In this document: in pieces, positions 10,762 to 21,742 of the stretch
How the letters are laid out: every line of letters starts with the position of its first letter
How positions within the stretch are numbered: position 1 is the stretch's first letter
The notes under the pieces: generated by a model
What the model was told of the DNA's origin: nothing
What the model saw: the letters and a program-made list of their open reading frames with translations, nothing else
Database searches by the model: none
Program-made: the position numbers and the translations under genes
Source: Pilaira anomala
Taxonomy: Eukaryota; Mucoromycota; Mucoromycetes; Mucorales; Mucoraceae
Assembly: GCA_025716855.1 (NCBI GenBank)
Contig: JAIXMQ010000033.1
Coordinates: 124,001-188,000, forward strand
Length of the DNA: 64,000 nucleotides
Direction: 5' to 3'

Positions 10762-11539
10762 ATTAGTTTTTCTGGGGAGAAAGAGAGAATGTGTTTAAAA
10801 TAGTAAATAAGTATATGTTTATACCTTCGTGCTTCTTAAATTTCAACATGATGTAAACGACAAAACTTGCAAAATAAAAAAAAATAAAATAATAAAAAAA
10901 AAAAATTCATCCAAAAAGCGGAGTAAGCGAATTTTTTGTATGTTTTATAATCCGTTGTACATTCATATACCAATAATTTTGTATACAGAAAATGATGCAG
11001 ACATTAGTTCCTATCTTGTAATATACTGGATTCATATTTACATAGAATAAAATGTAGCTTTATATCAGTCTGCCCTGCAATTGCTAGATACGTATATCCA
11101 CCAACCATTGCATAAGGATATAAAGTTACTTATCAGTTACAGAAGATGATTAAATACAAGCAATGGGCTTTTTACTTTTGATATAATATTACCTTCCTTC
11201 AATGATTAGTTAATAGTAAGACATTCATAAAATTATTGTCATATATACAACACTTAGAATTGGATTTCCTATTAAGAACTGTTATCACCCGATACGAGAA
11301 AGTCTCTTAGTCAAATCACGCAAGATCTTTGAGGAAATAATGATGAACTCTAAAAATACTCCCACTGGCCACAATTGATCATTGTTGGGCTTATTGTAAT
11401 CAGTTTTATCAGATATAAGAAACTTCCAAAAAAAAAAAACCTGACGTCATTCATTCTCTATCATTCAGTGGCAAAAGGAGAAAAAACTGGTTATTTTCTT
11501 TCTCTCTCTCTCTCTTCTTTAAAAAAAACCCCCCTCACA
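10762..11539. promoter_or_regulatory. Divergent promoter region between the RS-Hub1 and BAG6-like genes
   Basis: This 778-bp spacer separates two divergent genes that both encode ubiquitin-fold domains. A perfect CRE palindrome TGACGTCA lies at 11442-11449, about 91 bp before the plus-strand start codon, and could bind an Atf/CREB-type bZIP factor. A CT-rich tract lies just before the start at 11540. Regulatory use is inference from position and motif only. Confidence 0.4.
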
Positions 11540-13195
11540 ATGGAAGCAAGAGTTATTGCGCTGTCTATTAAGTCGCTCGAACAACAAACCAAGTCAGTTT
11601 CTTTACCTCGTAATGCTTCTGTATTAGACTTGAAAGCAAAGATTCAAACTAAATTTGACATTGACGGAACAAGACAACGTTTAATATTCCAAGGAAAAGT
11701 GTTAAAAGACGACAAGCATCTTTCCGATTATGGTATGACAATTTTAAAGCTTTTGTACTCTTTTTCAGTGTTGCTTGACATGTGAACTTTTTATTTAGAC
11801 AATTTAGACGATGGTAAAGTTGTTCATTTAGTAGTTCGACCTATTGGAGCACCTCATAACCCAGACAACGGTAACTTTACAAAAAGAAATATATACATAT
11901 AACTGTTCATACCAATAATTGAAAATTTTATAGATGAACCTTCCAGAAATTGGACTAGCATTGGTAGTAATAGTAGTAGACCTAGCACTCGATTATCAGA
12001 AGGTTATGCAGTGATTACTTTAGATGCTAACTTGACTGATTTACCCGAAGGACATTCTGTATGTTTGAATATATATTTGACTTGTTTAAAAAGCTAAAAC
12101 TAAAAGCATTTTATTTTATTTTTTCTCCATAGCTCATGTCTAGCATTATGAACTTATTACCATCTCTATCTCCACCACAAACACGATCTGTAAGTTAATA
12201 TATGTGTATAAAAGGGAGATTTTATTTATTTATAATTTATATATGTATATATTTCACTCAAAAAGACAAGACTTTCAAATGTATTAAGAGGAGGAGGAAC
12301 AGATGGAAGTCATGGATCACTTCGTGATTACTTTCGACAAGGAAGAAGACCTGGATTAGATGGATTATTAGATGTGATGAATGCCAGAACCTCTCCAATT
12401 TCACTTCCTGTTCCCGTAAGCATTATAATTGTATACATATCAGTATAAGTTATTAATTTATATTTATATCTGTTTAGTCATCTGTTGAAATGAGATTATC
12501 TAGGACGTTATCTTATATTAGAGAAATTCGATCATTATTAGAAACACCGATTACAGACTGTAAGATAAAGTTGAATATTGGTAAATATGGATGATACTGA
12601 TTGATTATATATATATATATATGTATTAGCTGATAGCAATCGACCTAATCAGATACGACATACATCTTATCGAGTTATACAAGAATCTCGAGAAACATTA
12701 AGAAGTGTAGGAAATAATAATCGAGCAGGACAAGTAGCGCTTGTGCTTGATGAACTAGCTTCTTTAATGACCGAAATATCACCTTGGTTAAGAAATGTGG
12801 GACAATCATTACGTGCAAATGGTTATGGCAGAACGAGTAGTCAACATTTAGCTCAAGTGCTGAGAACGGCTCGAGTTGTTCAAATACTTAGTTTAATTCA
12901 TCATTTTCTTGCGTCTGTACTTTCGACAGTTGAAACAGAAGAAAATACACAAACTACAAATACAACATCACGCGATACCACACCAGAAACATGGTCTGCT
13001 TTTGTTAATAGACCAAGTTCAACTGACTCAGCAGCAGCAGCATCAACAACGGTACCTGCGCCGCCAACCACAACCACATCATCATCATCTCCGTCATCAT
13101 CATCATCGTCATCATCATCAAATCCTTTTCAAACAAAAAGAAAATCAGACGACGACAATCAAAACTCATCGTCATCATCTAAAAGAACCAAATAA
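11540..13195 (+). CDS. BAG6/Scythe-like protein with N-terminal ubiquitin-like domain
   Basis: Seven exons (11540-11732, 11799-11870, 11934-12058, 12133-12189, 12266-12415, 12478-12559, 12630-13195) give 414 residues. Residues 1-80 are a ubiquitin-like fold (VSLPRNASVLDLKAKIQ, RQRLIFQGKVLKDDKHLSDY, DDGKVVHLVVRP). The middle, about 205-345, is helical with GHSLMSSIMNLLP and later LASLMTEISPWLRNVG and LIHHFLASVL, resembling the central region of BAG6. The C terminus is Ser-rich with a basic KRTK end. BAG6 proteins chaperone mislocalised hydrophobic proteins and pass tail-anchored proteins on to GET or to ubiquitination. A ubiquilin/Dsk2 identity is less likely because no STI1 repeats or UBA domain are seen. 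Family assignment is moderate; the ubiquitin-like domain is certain. Confidence 0.85.
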
Positions 13196-13274
13196 ATTGC
13201 ATGAATTTTTTTTTTTATTTTTTTTTTTTCTTTTTACCTAATTCTTTTTTTTTAAAAAAAAAAAAATAAAAGAA

Positions 13275-13439
13275 ATGTTCCGAACACTAATAAAACGACA
13301 TTACTATACAACAGAGGGGCGTCGTATTGTTGAAATATTACGTAAAAAATATGAGCAAAAGAGACTGGAACATTTAAATACTTTAAACCATGTCAAAAAG
13401 AATGATATTTATGGTTTAGGTTATACATCACCTAATGAA

Positions 13440-13474
<35 letters not shown>

Positions 13475-15327
13475 TAAAAAGAATGGGTTGGTTTTCATAT
13501 TCTCATATTCTACGTACATAGGTTTATTAATAATGAGCTCAATTTGAGTAAAATCAAAGTATATGGATTTGATTATGACGCAAGTATATACTTTTTGTGG
13601 TAATATCCACACACACACACACATTAATATTTCTTTGATATATACATATATAGTACACATTAGCAAATTATACCGATAACCTATCTCATACCATTTACGA
13701 TTCTCTAAAAGATATTATGGTGAATATATTACGATATCCTAAACAAATTAAAGGTATTTATTGGTTTCATTTGATGAATTATGTAATATTGACTGTATAT
13801 TTACAGGCTTTAAATTTGATCCTGATTTCGCTATTCGAGGATTACATTATGGTATACATTAATAAACACACATACTAGAGCTTTATTAACTAATTCGTAT
13901 AGATGAAAATAATGGATGGTTAATGAAAATTGATAATATGGCAAATATTCAATTATACACTGTGCACGGTAAAAAAAAAAAAAAAAAAAAAAAAAATGTC
14001 TTGCATGAATATTCACACCGTTTTATAATATATAGTGGGTCGTGAACCTATCAAAGATATTAATGAAATTATTGAATTCCATAAAGGAAGACATATACCT
14101 CCAGATTATTTAAGAAACAACATGTATCAACTAAGTGATTTATTTTCTACTCCACAAGCAACTCTACTAAGTGATATTGTACAATATTTTAAAGACCACG
14201 ATATAAAGTAAATATGGAGATTACATTATTATAGGGATTGTGTCAATATACTGATAATTCATCTAGTTTTCATCCTCGCTATTTATCAGACGACATTAGT
14301 TATGCAGCTCGTATTTTACATACTGGAAATCATGGTATTGGGGGTAAATTACACGAAACGATAATGAGGGATATGTCAACGTACTTGGAACGATCACCAA
14401 AACTTGTGGGATATTTGGAAAATTTACGTAAAAATGGAAAAAAGACGTTTTTATTGACCAATAGTACATTACCATTTATTTCAAAAGGTATGAGTTATTT
14501 AACTTCTAGTGATGATTGGATCGATTTGTTTGATTGTGTTATTGTGTCTGCACGAAAACCAGAGTTTTATAAATCATGTAGACCTTTTCGAAGGGCAAGT
14601 GAACCTACTTGGGATAGAGTGGATAAGTTTGAAAGAGGGCAAGTATATCAAGGTGGTAATATGAAAGATTTCTCTCGATTAACAGGATGGTCTGGGTAAG
14701 TTAATTTTAAATCTTATTTATAACGAATAAACAATTTTAATGTGATAATGTATAGACAAAATGTTCTCTATTTTGGTGACCACGTATTTTCTGATTTAGC
14801 AGACGCTACTACACAGCAAGGATGGCATACAGGTGCAATCATTCATGAACTTGAAAAAGAAATTGAAATTCGAAATCAACCTGCATACCGACATAGACTA
14901 TCCTGGCTTTTACAACTCGAGAGTTTGTTAAATGTAGCACAAGCATGGCGTAAAGAGTATCGAATTGAAGATTTAGATGGATTAATATTAGAGTGGAGAG
15001 AAGAAAGAAGAAAGGTTCGAGTAGAACTCAAAACTGCTTTTAATCATTCGTTTGGAAGTGTCTTTCGAACTTATCAAAATCCTTCTTATTTCGCCAACAA
15101 GATTCGAAAATTTGCTGATATTTATATGTCCAATGTCACAAATCTAGAACGAGTGTCACAAGATTATGTCTTTTATCCCAACAGAACTTATTTACCACAG
15201 TAAGTCTTTAATGTAGAAAAATACTTACTTTTTATTATATATAGTAATTTCTTATTTTTTTTTTTTTTGTAGCGAACAATTAATTGAAACATTAATTGAT
15301 AGTGGGAAAATTCAAGAATATTTATAA
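13275..15327 (+). CDS. NT5DC-type 5'-nucleotidase, HAD superfamily
   Basis: Nine exons (13275-13441, 13522-13579, 13654-13753, 13807-13851, 13903-13968, 14036-14207, 14267-14695, 14756-15199, 15273-15327) give 436 residues. The HAD nucleophile motif reads GFDYDYTLANY at about residues 72-81. It is formed only if intron 2 uses a GC donor (13580-13581) and an AG acceptor at 13652-13653. Motif II is FLLTNST and motif III/IV is VLYFGDHVFSDL. This is the IMP/GMP-specific nucleotidase-like family that includes human NT5DC2/3 and NT5C2; substrate is not deducible here. The basic N terminus (RTLIKRHYYTTEGRR) could be a mitochondrial presequence. Introns 1 and 5 begin with GT followed almost directly by runs of 29 and 26 A's. 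Confidence 0.9.
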
Positions 15328-15471
15328 ATTCATGTAAATAAATAAAAAAAAAACACGACACGTGTAAAATAATTTGGATTAACGCGTTGTTGTGACCGTA
15401 ATCACACCAAAATGAAGAAAGAAAAAAAATTAAAATTTACCTTTCTCCGTTATTTCTTGTAAACTAATATC
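15328..15471. other. Short spacer between same-strand genes
   Basis: A 144-bp spacer between the nucleotidase stop and the Sld2-type start, containing A-rich runs and probably the promoter of the downstream gene. No other feature is visible. Confidence 0.4.
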
Positions 15472-16681
15472 ATGGATTTAAAAAATTTACAAAGAAAAGT
15501 ATTAAGAACAAAGAAAGTTTTAAGAGACTGGGAATTAGGGTTTAATCAAAAACATGGACGTCCAGCTACTATTGAAGATATTAGTCATAGACCTAATATC
15601 GGTAAAAATATATTATATATAAATGTACATATATGGAATAACATTTCTAATTTTCTTCTTTACAGTCAAGTACTACAAGCAATACAATCAGTTGAAAAAA
15701 GACTTGAAGGAAAAAACAGAAGCAGCTTTATTTCAGCAATCCAGTAGTGAATCACCACCTGATTCATACCAAACTTCAACTATTTCACAATCCCCTGAGA
15801 GATTGGAGAATAAGAATTCAGTTGAATTCGTACGTTCACCCAATAGTCATGGACATATAAAACCCGAAAGAAAGTTGACAGAAGATGAAGCCTTCTGGTT
15901 AGGAGTGAATACGAGTCATTCGCAACCTATACCTACTACTCCTTTAGAGCCAACAACTAGTAGTAGTTCACAGCCTCGTTTAATTTTAGGTAGTTCACAA
16001 CCAAAAAAGGTCAAGAATTTAAAGAAATTATATGGTAGAAATCCATTTGAAAGAGCAATTTCATCCCAAGAATTATTTGATGATAATAGTTCAGTTAGTT
16101 CAATGCCATCACCTTTACCTACATCACAAACTTTAACAAGTGATATGGTTACGGATGATGATCATGATGATTTAGATGATATGGAAGGAATTGAAATTGT
16201 AAATCATCAAGTGAATCCATTTAGAAAATATGATCCATCCTTATTTCGTTGGGAGGATCCTAGTTTTTCAATAGGACCTGGCTTCTTTAGTAATGCATCT
16301 CCTTGTTACATGGTTCCAATGTTAAATGATCCTACGCGACGTGATCGTGTACTTTATAAATTAGAAAAGGGTACTTTAGGTGAAGTTTTGAAAGAAAATC
16401 AGACAATGGAAGAAGAATTAGATGAAGATATCAAACAATTTATATCAACACATAGTAGACTTGATCCAAATGTAAATTTATTGTTGTTATTGCTATAGTA
16501 TATATATATGACTTATTCTCTTTTTTTTTTTTTTATACAGTCATTTGAATCTTCGGTCACAGAAATTGATGAGAATTTATTAAATTCCTATCAATATAAA
16601 AAGAAACCTTTACAAAAGAGACAAACCAAATTATTTAAAAGTAAGTTGAATTATTTCCAAAATAGGATATGTAAATACTAA
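15472..16681 (+). CDS. SLD2: Sld2/Drc1-type DNA replication initiation protein
   Basis: Three exons (15472-15601, 15666-16471, 16541-16681) give 358 residues. The N terminus has the Sld2/RecQL4 signature: KKVLRDWELGFNQKHGRPAT, then EDI, then VKYYKQYNQLKKDL, broken by the first intron. The middle is low-complexity with many Ser-Pro and Thr-Pro sites (SSESPPDSYQ, ISQSPERLE, IPTTPLEP), as expected of a CDK target whose phosphorylation creates Dpb11 binding. A conserved NPFRKYDPSLFRWEDPSF block follows near residue 220. Sld2 helps load the replicative helicase at origins in S phase. There is no helicase domain, so this is Sld2 rather than a full RecQL4. The 3' end is the least certain part: a candidate donor at 16641 could lengthen the tail slightly. 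Confidence 0.85.
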
Positions 16682-16918
16682 TTCCTGCACTATAGTGAAA
16701 TTTGTTGAAACACGCTAAAGCAGGATCTATTGGCGTAAAAACAAAAATAATAATATTCCCACCCATCAAACAACAAAATGTTGTTATTCTTTTTCCCACA
16801 CACACACAACATAACAAAATATACAATAGTGATTCATAACAAAAAAAAAATAATAAGGAATAAAAATATATATATTTATTAATGTACAAAAAGAAGAGGA
16901 AGAAGGTATATATAAAGG

Positions 16919-17230
16919 TTATTTACAAGAACGGGATCGGAGAGACAATAAGACGGCATAACCCGAAGTACTTCGTCTTCCATTAGCAAACGTATTTCGT
17001 TCAACTAAAGTATCCTGTTGAGGATTCACAATCACAGCTTGTTCTGGCTCAGATAAATATATTTCACCCAAAGCAGGGAAAAGGCCTTCTGGTTCATCTA
17101 CTGCAGTACGATCATAGTCATTTGAACTATGAGTATAATAAACAGTTTCTGACTCATCAAAAGAAACAGATTTGCAAGAGTTAATAGAAGAGCAGCTAGA
17201 TGATTTACGTGTAAACATGGTCATTTTCAT
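16919..17230 (-). CDS. Small protein with a PP1-docking-like motif
   Basis: A 103-residue single-exon frame. Residues 19-43 read KSVSFDESETVYYTHS and then NDYDRT. This resembles a short block seen in many fungal phosphatase-1 regulators and uncharacterised proteins: an RVxF-like SVSF, an aromatic VYYTH and an acidic-basic DYDRT. The rest is polar with a Leu/Pro-rich EGLFPALGEIYL patch. There is no signal peptide or membrane span. A PP1-binding role is inferred from motif shape only. The start could be the Met at 17230 or the one two codons later. Confidence 0.6.
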   Translation of the reverse strand: MKMTMFTRKSSSCSSINSCKSVSFDESETVYYTHSSNDYDRTAVDEPEGLFPALGEIYLSEPEQAVIVNPQQDTLVERNTFANGRRSTSGYAVLLSLRSRSCK

Positions 17231-17249
17231 TTTATATAATTATTATATA

Positions 17250-17290
17250 AGAAGAAGAAGAAGAAGAAGAAGAAGAAAAAAGAAGAAATA
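17250..17290. repeat. GAA trinucleotide microsatellite
   Basis: A run of about nine GAA/AGA units on the plus strand just upstream of the 103-residue gene. It would form a TTC-rich pyrimidine leader on the coding strand of that gene. Confidence 0.8.
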
Positions 17291-17474
17291 TTATATAAAC
17301 GGATGCTTTAAATTAAAAAACGGAACCAGTTAAATAAAAAGTCTGGTGACATTTTACATTATTGCAGCAGTAAAAAATAAGGCGACACTTTTTATGTATG
17401 CAAAATGCAAAGATATAGAAATTTGATTTATTATTGGTTATTAAATTATTTGTTTATAATTAGGTTTCTCAACT

Positions 17475-17945
17475 TTATTTCCCTTGTTTGCTTTCCATGA
17501 TATAATTTCGTTGATGAGCTGGATAAACATTATGATTTTTAATTGAAAATGGCTTGAATGCGAAATTATGACAGGCTTTTAATAGTTTACGCATGACAGC
17601 TCGAATTGATTGAATAATTGGTTTATGTTTTTTACTTTGATTTATAAATCTTCTTTTTCGCTTAGTTGATAGTGGTGTAGGAGCTGGTGTTGTGATTGCA
17701 GTAAAAGTAATAGTAGGGGCATATTCTTTCTCTGTATGTGATACAATTGGGTAATGCGATAATCCACAAATCATACATCCAGCAGGATAAAACACTGGTT
17801 CATGATGGTAAAACCGAGAATAAGAGTCTGGGGTAGCAGTAAATAAGGTTGGTGTTATATTTAATTGAATATTATTGGTAGATGTTGAAGGTGACCACAT
17901 TTCAATTTGACTTGTGAATGGTCCATGATTATTATACAGAGACAT
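17475..17945 (-). CDS. Small basic protein, unknown function
   Basis: 156 residues from the Met at 17945. An upstream in-frame Met at 18071 would add a hydrophobic Phe/Leu-rich stretch encoded by pyrimidine-rich sequence, which looks like leader rather than protein. The body has a PAGCMICGLSHYP segment with two closely spaced Cys, and a strongly basic C-terminal half (KRKRRFINQSKKHKP then RAVMRKLLKACHNF) typical of a nuclear protein. No domain is recognised. If the upstream start were used, the product could instead carry a signal anchor. Confidence 0.55.
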   Translation of the reverse strand: MSLYNNHGPFTSQIEMWSPSTSTNNIQLNITPTLFTATPDSYSRFYHHEPVFYPAGCMICGLSHYPIVSHTEKEYAPTITFTAITTPAPTPLSTKRKRRFINQSKKHKPIIQSIRAVMRKLLKACHNFAFKPFSIKNHNVYPAHQRNYIMESKQGK

Positions 17946-18134
17946 TTTTTTTTTAAAAAGAAGAAAGAAGAAAGAAGAAAGAAGAAAAAGATAGTTAAAG
18001 GGAGAGAGTAAAGAAGAGAAAAAAAGTAAAAAATAAATAAAAATTTGTATTATACAAGATAAAACAAACATTACGGATCACTCGGTTTTTAAGTCAATTT
18101 ATTATTATCGTTCTGTTGTAAATTTAATTTCTAT

Positions 18135-19791
18135 CTAAACCATCCATCTTGCTATGAAACTTAATGAACCACCAATAGCCAATCCAACAATTAATGAAAA
18201 GCTCATTACACTACCAATCATTGCCTTTTCTTTTCCTGACTTGATCGTTTTTAATTGTGGTGCAGCCATCATGGCCAAACTACAAATCCAACCATTGGTT
18301 ACAGCAAATATCCACATCAATACGAAATATATAAAATCATTATTGATCAATACTGGTAGTTTACGTTGACCAGACACCACTACATTACAAACCAAGAATA
18401 AGGGTAAAAATGCGGTTCTTGCCGTTGAAAGTAATACTAGATACTTTACTTGAAATATTTGAAAACAACGAGCGATCGGCATCATACGTCCAACCCAATC
18501 ACCGACATTAAATAACAAGAAATGAAAAGCAACAAAGATATCATCGTCAAAAAATCTACCACTTTCTTCATTTGTTCGCTTGACTGATTTAATTAATGAA
18601 GTGATAGATGGGAATAGCATCAATGTAATAATAAAGATGTATCCAACCGTATAGATTAAACTATACGTTTTACCTACTACCTCAAGCACTTTAACAGGTT
18701 CCTCTTCTTCGTCTTCGTCATTCATCGACTCTTCTTCTTCAACTTGTACAAATGATTGTTCATTCATTTGACGACGATAAAATGGTAGCTTGACTACTAC
18801 TAATCTACCAACTAATGATGCTGTTGTAATTATAAAAGCTGATAAAAAGTATAAAAATGCTGATTGACTAATAGAGGATTCATCAGGTACGTCATCTGTA
18901 TTAGCTGCAATCGCACTCAAAATAGAAGATACAGCCACAATCACGCCAGCGATACCTTTAAAATAAAACATGTTGGTAAATATATATGTATTTTCTAACA
19001 CGAAACGTTTCATTCATTTTTACCTTGACCACTATATAAATATATAAAATAAGTATAAAATTCGCTATCTTTCTTTTTTTTTTTTTCTGTACCTTAATAC
19101 GGCTTGCATATAAATGGGAGGTAATTGACTGGCTTCACTAAACACAGAGTTCTGAAAGAAACTTGTGGTTGCACCCGTCAATACAATTAAAACCATAATA
19201 AACCAAAAATATCCTGCGCCTTCAATCTTGGTTTCAACCGTTACCGCTAATATACCAAAAATGACAGTATTGATAAAGATGGGAATAAAAGAATTGAGAC
19301 GAAAGGTAGACTATAACAATAATGTAAATATCTTAAATATCTATTTCATGCTTTTTTTTTTTTCTTTTTACCTTGTTCTGTATGTATAAAATCAAAGCAA
19401 ATGTAAATAAATTGGAAATTGTAAAATAAGTTGAGAAATAATTTTGAAACGTTTCTTCATAAGGTGTTCCTGAAAATCGTCTCGCAAAATATTCAGAAGC
19501 AGTAATAAATACTACACAAGAATATTAGAAACGAGCTTATATATACATATATGCGTGTATATATATATTTTTACCATTCCATGGTAATAACATGGCGATA
19601 CCGTATATAAAATAAATCTATGTTAATTTTAGTCATTCTGTTATGGTTACTTTTTTGTTTTGTTTTTTTTTTACCCAGTACACCAGTTTATATTTATCAT
19701 GAAGACCTTCTTGATTCGAATGAGCAGTTAACAGTTGTGTTGTTTCATCAATAGGATCTTTACGTAGCAATGACTTTAAAGACGTCAACAT
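18135..19791 (-). CDS. Equilibrative nucleoside transporter (ENT/SLC29 family)
   Basis: A gene of several exons read from the ATG at 19791. The first exon encodes 39 residues ending KYKLVYW. The next carries YGIAMLLPWN, the conserved LLPWN of ENT helix 1. The 3' exon supplies GIAGVIVAVSSILSAI, FLYFLSAFIIT, and the diagnostic NVGDWVGRM motif, with an acidic cytoplasmic loop (EEEESMNDEDEEEE) between helices 6 and 7. About eleven membrane spans and about 480 residues are expected, which fits the family. ENT proteins move nucleosides or nucleobases down their gradient across plasma or vacuolar membranes; which membrane cannot be told. The region 19014-19790 contains the middle exons in two or more frames and was not fully resolved. 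Confidence 0.85.
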
Positions 19792-21742
19792 TTTATTTTG
19801 GAAATTTAAAATAAAAAGAACAAAAAAAGAAAAAAGGGTATTTTTATTTTTATTTTTGGATTGATACTGCTGTCCTTTATAAATATTTTATCAACATGTA
19901 GTATTGTAGGCACGGAACATTAAGATAATGTAAACAATCGCAAAAGTACATGTCCCAATATAGTAATAAATAAGCGACGGATGAGACGCGCGTGACTCTG
20001 AAACTGACCTATCGTGTTTACATGTTTTATCAAAAATAGAGAAGCGTTTTAGTTTTTCATGAATAATAAGATCTAGTTTGATTTTAATTGTCCGTCATAT
20101 CTAAAGTGATCCTGATAAATCGCCAATTACAACCACACATAAAGGGGAAGACATACTGGTCATCTGCCATTTTAGTTTTTTTTTTTTTATATGTCTATGC
20201 CGACATATTGTTTCGTTTTACCGTGAGAAAGAAGAGATCAATTTCATTTCGGGATCTGGTCTTGTATCAGGTGGCGTGTCTATTACCTGTATATTCTCTA
20301 ACAAGCATGTATAAAAACAGAATAAATTTTAGTTAGTTAATGTGTATACATGCGATAAACACCCTTTCACGGGTTATTGATCTTTTTTTTTTTTATAAAT
20401 ATATTACAAGCCTAAATGTGGTTATTTTACATGTAATATGTAGAACAGAGTTGCAGAAAATGTAGTAATAATTACATATTTCCAAGTACACTACCAAATT
20501 TTAAAAAAGATATAAAGACATAGAATAAAAAAGCGCTTATCTAAGCAACAAGCCTATTCATTACGAACGCCAGCAGTGCCAATAAAAAAAATACATTTTA
20601 AAAAGAACTTGGACATTTATTGGCATATCGAAAAAAATAAAAAAGAAGGGCATGAAGAAAAAAAAAATAGGAGGGACATCACAGGTTCAAAACCATTAAA
20701 ACCTTAATCTCGTCCCCATCCACTAACTGTTACTCTAAGAAAGGTTCCGGTTATCATTTATGCAAGTGGCTTGAATTTAGCCGCTTAAACAAGATTGATA
20801 GTCACCGGAGCATCGCTTGAATAATTCAAGCGGTATCAAACCTTAAATTATGATTGTAAATCCTGAATATCACAAAATATCATTTCAAAATATACCACAG
20901 TAGGATAGAAAGCAAGAAATACGGGACCAAAGTAAACGTGCATGCTTTTTTTATTTCGGTATTTCTGTATTTCAGAAACAGTCTTTCTTCTTGATATCAC
21001 ACTTTAGATGACGTTTCTTGTTCCTGGATGTCCCGTTGAAAACTGAACTATATACACCATCACTCAATTTGAAGCATAAAAAATAAAATTGACAATAACC
21101 ATTTAGAAAAAAAAAAACTTGTCATTGTCTTGATTAGAGAATAGACAGGTAACCTGTTATACTTTTCAGGCTGATCATGTGATTGTTACAGGTGACACAC
21201 TTCTATAATGTTGAGTTGCCTTTGTCAGTTACACGATATGTTATAATTATCTTGATTTTGACATTAGTAAAAGCAGAATACAATTAATCTTTATCCATTT
21301 AAATAGGAATATCTATTTAATAGATATCTTGATGACTTTTTTTTTGTAACACAAGATAATCTAATGAATTTTAGGTAGCCAGACAGGTCAAAAATGAGAG
21401 ATAGTAAGCTTACTCCGAATCACCGGACATAACTCACTGTTTATCGTTCCTCTTTCTTCATTTCATTCAAATAACAAACATTGCTCTAGAAGCCACGTGC
21501 ATAAACGAAGAATCGTGCGAAAAAAATTGTCACTTTTCGTCATTGAAATGACTAATTTTCTGTCAAAAAGAATTTTCATTAAACTAATAGATAGATTATC
21601 CATCTCCCCGGGTGAAACTGGACTTGAAAATATTGAAGAACAATTGTATATAAATTAAGCAAAAAAAAAAAAAAGAAAGAAAGAAAAAAGAAACATACAA
21701 CCCTCTCTCTCTCTCTCTCTCTCTTAAAAATACTCATTCATA
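19792..21742. other. Intergenic region, divergent promoters
   Basis: This 1.95-kb AT-rich region lies between the transporter (minus) and the aminotransferase (plus). It holds a 9-bp inverted repeat CGCTTGAAT/ATTCAAGCG around 20812-20830, a CACGTG E-box at 21494-21499 and a CT microsatellite at about 21703-21723 just before the aminotransferase start. A short frame at 20088-20336 has no protein-like features. No RNA gene was recognised. Confidence 0.4.

Noticed and set aside
17946..18071. An N-terminal Phe/Leu-rich extension of the small basic protein
   Set aside because: It is encoded by a pyrimidine-rich leader typical of 5' untranslated regions, and the internal Met at 17945 has a better context.
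20088..20336. An 82-codon frame with a hydrophobic segment upstream of the aminotransferase
   Set aside because: No family resemblance, no plausible splice partners and a homopolymer-derived hydrophobic stretch.
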